Source of the DNA: Amycolatopsis sp.
GTDB taxonomy: Bacteria; Actinomycetota; Actinomycetes; Mycobacteriales; Pseudonocardiaceae
NCBI RefSeq assembly: GCF_025464955.1
Contig: NZ_JAODNM010000097.1
Span: forward strand, 19,432 to 83,431
Direction: 5' to 3'
DNA length: 64,000 nt
Part shown: one piece after another, positions 59,993 to 64,000 of the stretch
How the letters are laid out: each line of letters starts with the position of its first letter
Numbering within the stretch: the first letter of the stretch is position 1
The notes under the pieces: generated by a model
Told to the model about the DNA's origin: nothing
Databases searched by the model: none
What the model saw: the letters and a program-made list of their open reading frames with translations, nothing else
Translations under genes and position numbers: made by a program

Positions 59993-60804
59993 AAACCGAG
60001 CTTGACCGCGCCGCCGAGCTGATCTCCTCGGCGGGCGCGTTGCTGGTGTGCGCCGGGGCCGGCATGGGTGTCGATTCCGGCCTGCCGGATTTCCGCGGCA
60101 CCGAAGGCTTCTGGCGCGCGTACCCGCCGTACGAGCGGCTCGGCGTGAGCTTCGAGGAGCTCGCCGACCCGCGGCATTTCGCCCAGGATCCCGAACTTGC
60201 CTGGGGTTTCTACGGTCACCGCCTCGCGCTGTATCGCGAAACCGTTCCCCACAAGGGTTTTTCCCTGCTGCACGCTTGGGGCGCGTCGATGCCCGGCGGC
60301 ACCCGGGTGTTCACATCCAATGTAGACGGTCAGTTCCAGCGTGCCGGGTTCTCCGACGTGGCCGAGGTGCACGGATCGATCCACCACCTCCAGTGCGCGA
60401 ACCGCTGCACGGGCGCGATCTGGTCCGCCGACGACGTCATCGTCCTGTTCGACGCCGAGTCCTTGCGCGCCCACCGGCCGCTGCCGTCCTGCCCGAACTG
60501 CGGCGGGCTGGCCCGCCCGAACATCCTCATGTTCGACGACTACGACTGGGCACCGAGCCGCAGCCAGGCGCAGCTCGACGAGCTGAACTCGTGGCGGCGC
60601 GCCCATCGCGACCTGGTAGTCGTCGAAATCGGCGCCGGACTGGCCGTGCCCACCGTACGTCGGCAAGCCGAACTGTCGGCCGCGGCGACCGGCGCGCTCA
60701 TCCGCATCAACCCGAGGGAAGCCGACGTCCGGCACGGCCGCGGTGTCTCGTTCACCGGCGGCGCGCTCGAAACGTTGACCGCGCTGGACGCCGTGCTGCA
60801 CTAG
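59989..60804 (+). CDS. Sir2-family NAD-dependent deacylase
   Basis: The 271-residue sirtuin has GAGMGVDSGLPDFRG as the NAD-binding start, FTSNVDGQFQRAGF, the catalytic histidine in VAEVHGS and a Cys4 zinc site (CANRC, then CPNCGG). It removes acyl groups from lysines with NAD. The long insert between the first motif and SNVDGQ marks the bacterial/fungal type III-like subgroup. GTG at 59989 overlaps the mhuD stop, so translation is coupled. Confidence 0.85.
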   Translation: MKTELDRAAELISSAGALLVCAGAGMGVDSGLPDFRGTEGFWRAYPPYERLGVSFEELADPRHFAQDPELAWGFYGHRLALYRETVPHKGFSLLHAWGASMPGGTRVFTSNVDGQFQRAGFSDVAEVHGSIHHLQCANRCTGAIWSADDVIVLFDAESLRAHRPLPSCPNCGGLARPNILMFDDYDWAPSRSQAQLDELNSWRRAHRDLVVVEIGAGLAVPTVRRQAELSAAATGALIRINPREADVRHGRGVSFTGGALETLTALDAVLH

Positions 60805-61751
60805 GGCAACGTCAGCTCGGCGTAGACGGCGTCGTGGTCGGATCCGGGAACATCGAAAACTCGGAAGCCGGTGACCGCGATCCGATGATCAGCGAGTACG
60901 TGGTCGAGGGTCACCGGCGGCGGGAACAGCCCGTCCGGCCAGGTGGGCAGTAGCCCGTCGCCGCGCTGGTCGGCCGCGTCGACGTACCCCGAATCGAGCA
61001 GTTTGCGCAGCTCAGGAGTGTCCAACGTGGCGTTGAAGTCGCCGGCGACGATGCGCAGAGTCGCGGAATCGGCCTTCGGCAGGTCCGCGAACTGCGAACG
61101 CCACATCGGCACGCTCCAGGTCGGCGCGACGGGGTGAGCGGCGACGATCTCCACGTTGGCGGTGCCGATCGTGAGCTGCGCGCTCGGTTCCTTCGCCGTC
61201 GACGCGCCGGACAGCGCGAGCTCGGTCAACGGGTACTTCGAAGCGAGGCCCGAGCCGGTGTTGCCTGGCCCCGGATGCAACACCCGGTACGGCAGCAGCG
61301 CGAACATGCCTGCCGTGCCCAGCGCGGCGACCTCCCGCGACGTGAGCTCGACCAGGCTCACGACGTCAACCTTGTTGTCCCGCACCAGGTTCACCAGCGC
61401 CGTCGGATCCGCCTGGCCGGTGTACAGGTTGGCCGCGAGTATTCGCAACCGCTGCCCTGACACCTGCGGCTGGTCAGCGGCGAACAGGCGCGGCGCGACC
61501 AGGACGGTCAACGTGACCGCCAGCAACCCCGCGACAGCGCCCGTCCACCATCGACGCAACACCAGCGTCACCACCGCGAGAACGAGCACGCCCACGGCCG
61601 CATACGGCGTCAAAGCCAGCGCGGCGAGAACCTCGCGATCGACGTCGATCCCTAGCAGCCGCGACGCGGTGAGCAGCGCGAACGGCACCGCGACCACCGC
61701 CAGCACCACGGTGACCCAGCGGCGGCGAGTCCGGACGACTGGCTCTGTCAT
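60801..61751 (-). CDS. Membrane-anchored endonuclease/exonuclease/phosphatase-family protein
   Basis: The 316-residue protein has three N-terminal membrane helices (about 12-32, 43-64 and 70-92). An EEP domain follows, with LRILAANLYTGQAD, VELTSREV, VAAHPVAP, VAGDFNATLDT and GSDHDAVYAELTL, keeping the Asn, Glu, Asp/Asn and terminal His-Asp residues of DNase I-like folds. The active part probably faces outside. Substrates may be nucleic acid or phosphodiesters. Its stop overlaps the sirtuin stop by 4 bases. Confidence 0.85.
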   Translation of the reverse strand: MTEPVVRTRRRWVTVVLAVVAVPFALLTASRLLGIDVDREVLAALALTPYAAVGVLVLAVVTLVLRRWWTGAVAGLLAVTLTVLVAPRLFAADQPQVSGQRLRILAANLYTGQADPTALVNLVRDNKVDVVSLVELTSREVAALGTAGMFALLPYRVLHPGPGNTGSGLASKYPLTELALSGASTAKEPSAQLTIGTANVEIVAAHPVAPTWSVPMWRSQFADLPKADSATLRIVAGDFNATLDTPELRKLLDSGYVDAADQRGDGLLPTWPDGLFPPPVTLDHVLADHRIAVTGFRVFDVPGSDHDAVYAELTLP

Positions 61752-61760
61752 ACCGCGATC

Positions 61761-62411
61761 TTATGGACGCAGCCACAAGTCCCGGTTCCCGGCGACGAGC
61801 ACACGGCCGTCCTCGAGGGTGGTGACCACGGTCGCGGGGCTCTCGCCGCAGCCGAGATCGCCGCGTTTCCAGACGCTGCCATCGCGGGTCCACACGACCG
61901 AGCAGTACCGCGTGCGTTGTTTCTCGATGTGCGGCTCGTAGGTCTTCCCGATCAGGACCGGGTTCCCCGCCCGGTCGACCGTTCCTCCCGTGATGCCGCC
62001 CTTGCCGAACTCCGCCGGTTCTCGATGGTCCATTTCCCGGGCAAACCGGTCAGCAGCAGTGGCGCGTTCGGCGCGAGTCCGTCCTGCGACATGCCGTAGA
62101 GCAGCCAATGGCCGGCGACCCACTGGATTCCGTTGATTTCGGAATCGACGGGCAGCGTCGGCAACGCTGAGAACGTCCAACTGCCACCGCCGTCCACGGA
62201 GGCCCAGACCTGCGGGGTACCGCCCCGAATACGCGACCGCGAGCAGGTTGTCGCCGTCGGCCGCGACCGAATGCGGGCCTTCCGCGCCGTTCTCGCCCGG
62301 TGCCTGCGGCAGGACGACGGTCCGTTCGGTGACGCCGTTGTCGTCGGACACCCACGCCACCGACGTCGCGGTACCCGTTGGCGAAGGTGCCGACACCTGA
62401 CACCCTGGCAT
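61761..62411 (-). pseudogene. Multiply frameshifted beta-propeller (BNR/sialidase-like) protein
   Basis: Protein-like segments continue one another across frames: SVAWVSDDNGVTERTVVLPQ and DNLLAVAYSG, then (shift near 62222) VWASVDGGGSWTFSALPTLP and NGIQWVAGHW, then (shift back near 62025) GGTVDRAGNPVLIGKTYEP to VLVAGNRDLW. A further switch near 62375 may link to an N-terminal TDPNARVSGVGTFANG segment. DGGGSWTF is a BNR/Asp-box. The two shifts are of opposite sign, so reading frame is regained. Inactive unless these are sequencing errors. Confidence 0.65.
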
Positions 62412-62416
62412 TCGGG

Positions 62417-63001
62417 TCAGTGGACAGCCAGCCGTTCGTGGACAAGCCGGACGGCGCCGTACTGGTCATCTGCCCAGAAGTCGATCTGTACCACCGAATG
62501 CTTTCCATGCCGACCGAGATCGACCGCCAGCGGCTCGGTCAAGGTGATCGACACGTTCGTCGACTTGTCGATCTGCAGCACGAGACCGCCGTCGACGATG
62601 GCTGCGGTCTTGGCCTGCTCATACGACCTGAGCACTGGCTTGACCGACTCGATCGCCCCGAGCGGGATCGCCCGGTCGAACGACGTCAGATAGCGCAGCC
62701 GCAGGACTCGCGGGTCGATGGAGTGCGGGCACTTGTAGAGCGAAGCGAGCAGCGAGACGTACCAGACAGTGCCGAGGACTCCCGCCACGAGGAGAACCAG
62801 ACGCGCCACGGTGTTCGTGACCAGGAACTCGACCAGCACGAGCTCGAGCGGGTTGAGCACCAGGAAGACCCAGAAGATCGGCCGCATCTGCGCGCTGTAG
62901 TGGATGGCGGCACCATCTTCGGGAACATCGCTCCCGCGCCGCAGGAAGAGCCAGAGGGCGTGAAGATTCCGCAGCTCCCGAGCAACCACACGCCTGGTCA
63001 T
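62417..63001 (-). CDS. Hypothetical membrane protein
   Basis: The 194-residue protein has two adjacent hydrophobic helices (about 42-63 and 67-90, PIFWVFLVLNPLELVLVEFL and LVLLVAGVLGTVWYVSLLAS). A C-terminal soluble part of ~100 residues rich in strands follows (VLQIDKSTNVSITL, SVVQIDFWADD). I recognise no family; the fold resembles bacterial PH-like membrane proteins. ATG at 63001 follows its upstream start region; an earlier in-frame start has no support. It overlaps or abuts the decayed downstream gene. Confidence 0.6.
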   Translation of the reverse strand: MTRRVVARELRNLHALWLFLRRGSDVPEDGAAIHYSAQMRPIFWVFLVLNPLELVLVEFLVTNTVARLVLLVAGVLGTVWYVSLLASLYKCPHSIDPRVLRLRYLTSFDRAIPLGAIESVKPVLRSYEQAKTAAIVDGGLVLQIDKSTNVSITLTEPLAVDLGRHGKHSVVQIDFWADDQYGAVRLVHERLAVH

Positions 63002-63040
63002 AGTCCGATTTCTACCACGATTCCCGTTCACTGAGCGCGG

Positions 63041-63096
63041 CTGCCAGCGCACTCTCCGGAGCTGACAGCGCGCTGTGCGCGGGCTGGCAGCGCACT
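63041..63096 (+). promoter_or_regulatory. Triple CTGNCAGCGCRCT operator-like repeat upstream of the ABC ATPase
   Basis: CTGCCAGCGCACT, CTGACAGCGCGCT and CTGGCAGCGCACT start at 63041, 63062 and 63084, i.e. 21-22 bases apart, placing them on the same DNA face. They lie ~35 bases before the transporter start, where TetR/PadR-type repressors of drug-efflux ABC operons commonly bind. No regulator gene is visible in the window. Confidence 0.6.
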
Positions 63097-63130
63097 CCTC
63101 CAGAGTTTGAGCCGAAGAGGAGGAGGAACC

Positions 63131-64000
63131 ATGTCACATGCGATCAGGGCCGAAGGCCTGGTGAAGAGGTTCGGGGACACCGTCGCGCTCGGCGGGGTCG
63201 ACCTGGAGGTGCCGGAGGGGCAGGTCGTCGGGGTACTGGGGCCCAACGGCGCCGGCAAGACCACCGCCGTCCGGATCCTCGCGACGCTGCTGCGCCCGGA
63301 CGCCGGGCACGCGACGGTCGGGGGTTACGACGTCGTCAAGGACCCGGTGCGGGTGCGCGGCATGATCGGGCTGACCGGGCAGTACGCCTCGGTCGACGAG
63401 GACCTGTCCGGGACCGAGAACCTGGTCCTCATCGGCCGGTTGCTGGACCTGTCGAGGCCCGACGCCAAGGCACGCGCGGCCGAGCTGATGGAACAGTTCG
63501 AACTGACCGACGCGGCGGGGCGCGCGGTCAAGACGTACTCCGGCGGGATGCGGCGGCGCATCGACCTCGCCGCCAGTCTGGTCGGCCGCCCTCAAGTGCT
63601 CTACCTGGACGAGCCCACGACCGGGCTCGACCCGCACGCCCGCAACGAGGTGTGGGCCGTGGTCCGGCGGCTGGTGGCCGAGGGGTCCACCGTGCTGCTG
63701 ACCACGCAGTACCTGGAGGAGGCCGACCGGCTCGCGGACACCATCGCGGTGATCGACCGGGGCAAGCTCATCGCCCAGGGCACCGCGGACGAGTTGAAAG
63801 CGCAGACCGGCGGCGAGCGGCTGGAACTGGTGGTCGCTGAGCCGAGCGAGCTACAGCTGGCCCGGCAGGTGCTGGCCGAGGTCGGTTCGGACGAGCCGGT
63901 GGTGGACGAGCAGTCGCGGCGGGTCAGCGTGCGGGTGGACACCGGGCCCACGGCGCTGATCGAGGCGCTGCGGCGGCGGGCCACCGAGAGCGTCGGCGTG
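63131..64000 (+). CDS. DrrA-type drug-efflux ABC transporter ATPase (partial at window end)
   Basis: The 290 visible residues form a nearly whole ABC-2 type ATPase: Walker A GPNGAGKTTAV (~38-48), signature TYSGGMRRRIDLAASL, Walker B VLYLDEPTTGLDPHARNEVW, switch H replaced by Q in TTQYLEEAD, as is typical for DrrA. The C-terminal extension seen in daunorubicin-resistance ATPases begins at ~220. AGGAGGAGGAACC precedes ATG 63131. The gene continues past the window end, and a DrrB permease is expected next. Confidence 0.9.
   Translation, partial: MSHAIRAEGLVKRFGDTVALGGVDLEVPEGQVVGVLGPNGAGKTTAVRILATLLRPDAGHATVGGYDVVKDPVRVRGMIGLTGQYASVDEDLSGTENLVLIGRLLDLSRPDAKARAAELMEQFELTDAAGRAVKTYSGGMRRRIDLAASLVGRPQVLYLDEPTTGLDPHARNEVWAVVRRLVAEGSTVLLTTQYLEEADRLADTIAVIDRGKLIAQGTADELKAQTGGERLELVVAEPSELQLARQVLAEVGSDEPVVDEQSRRVSVRVDTGPTALIEALRRRATESVGV

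Overview
The window is a high-GC actinomycete chromosome segment. GTG, TTG and ATG starts, GTGA overlaps, Scr1-type XRE/DUF397 genes, LAL regulators, an OtsB-GH15 fusion, MhuD and a DivIVA-like coiled-coil protein all point to Pseudonocardiaceae, most likely Amycolatopsis or a close relative. The genus is inferred, not proven.

1-9.9 kb looks like an accessory, partly decayed island. It starts with broken genes (methyltransferase, hydantoinase B). It then holds a coherent locus: two divergent operons and a third unit that share a ~100-bp promoter module in three copies. The minus operon encodes a sugar epimerase, a glycine-betaine-type binding protein without signal peptide and a PPOX-fold protein. 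The plus operon encodes a berberine-bridge-type FAD oxidase, an alpha/beta hydrolase and a PEBP lipoprotein. A second hydrolase, a LysR regulator and a second, Sec-exported PEBP follow. The island ends at an integrase stub, an SDR stub and tRNA-Thr(TGT), which suggests an old integration site.

10-20 kb holds three tandem ~900-aa LuxR-type ATPase regulators (LAL), an O-methyltransferase between the second and third, and a NarL-type regulator with a damaged receiver domain. 20-26 kb carries a ThrE-like exporter and trehalose genes (otsA, then otsB fused to GH15). 25.8-31.3 kb, minus strand, carries a small membrane protein, a DUF6188-like/DUF397/XRE chain and a polymorphic-toxin neighbourhood (ALF/AbfB/LGFP protein, candidate immunity protein, toxin with a collapsed Hint domain, C39 peptidase).

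31.4-39 kb is mostly housekeeping: radA, a PCuAC-like lipoprotein, carD, ispD, ispF, a HAD hydrolase, cysS and rlmB. 39-49 kb has an MBOAT acyltransferase, a frameshifted nucleotidyltransferase, an unfamiliar three-gene cassette (membrane protein, cupin-like, HD), a DivIVA-like protein and three tandem DUF445 genes. 49-54.7 kb has a zinc/manganese ABC operon, a LacI regulator with a palindromic operator in its leader, a beta-carbonic anhydrase and mutY. 54.8-64 kb has a Tat-exported amidase, hydrolases, a RiPP ATP-grasp remnant, AhpD/MarR, the mhuD-sir2 pair, an EEP-family protein, a multiply frameshifted gene and a DrrA-type ABC ATPase cut by the window edge.

Several families of short inverted repeats sit in 3' intergenic regions and probably act as (bidirectional) terminators: a 21-bp-period GAGTCCCAC array (three loci), a CGCAACTCG palindrome (two loci), an ACTCGTGAGTGTTC palindrome (two loci) and a GACCCCTCGG hairpin. 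No CRISPR array, rRNA or complete insertion sequence was seen.
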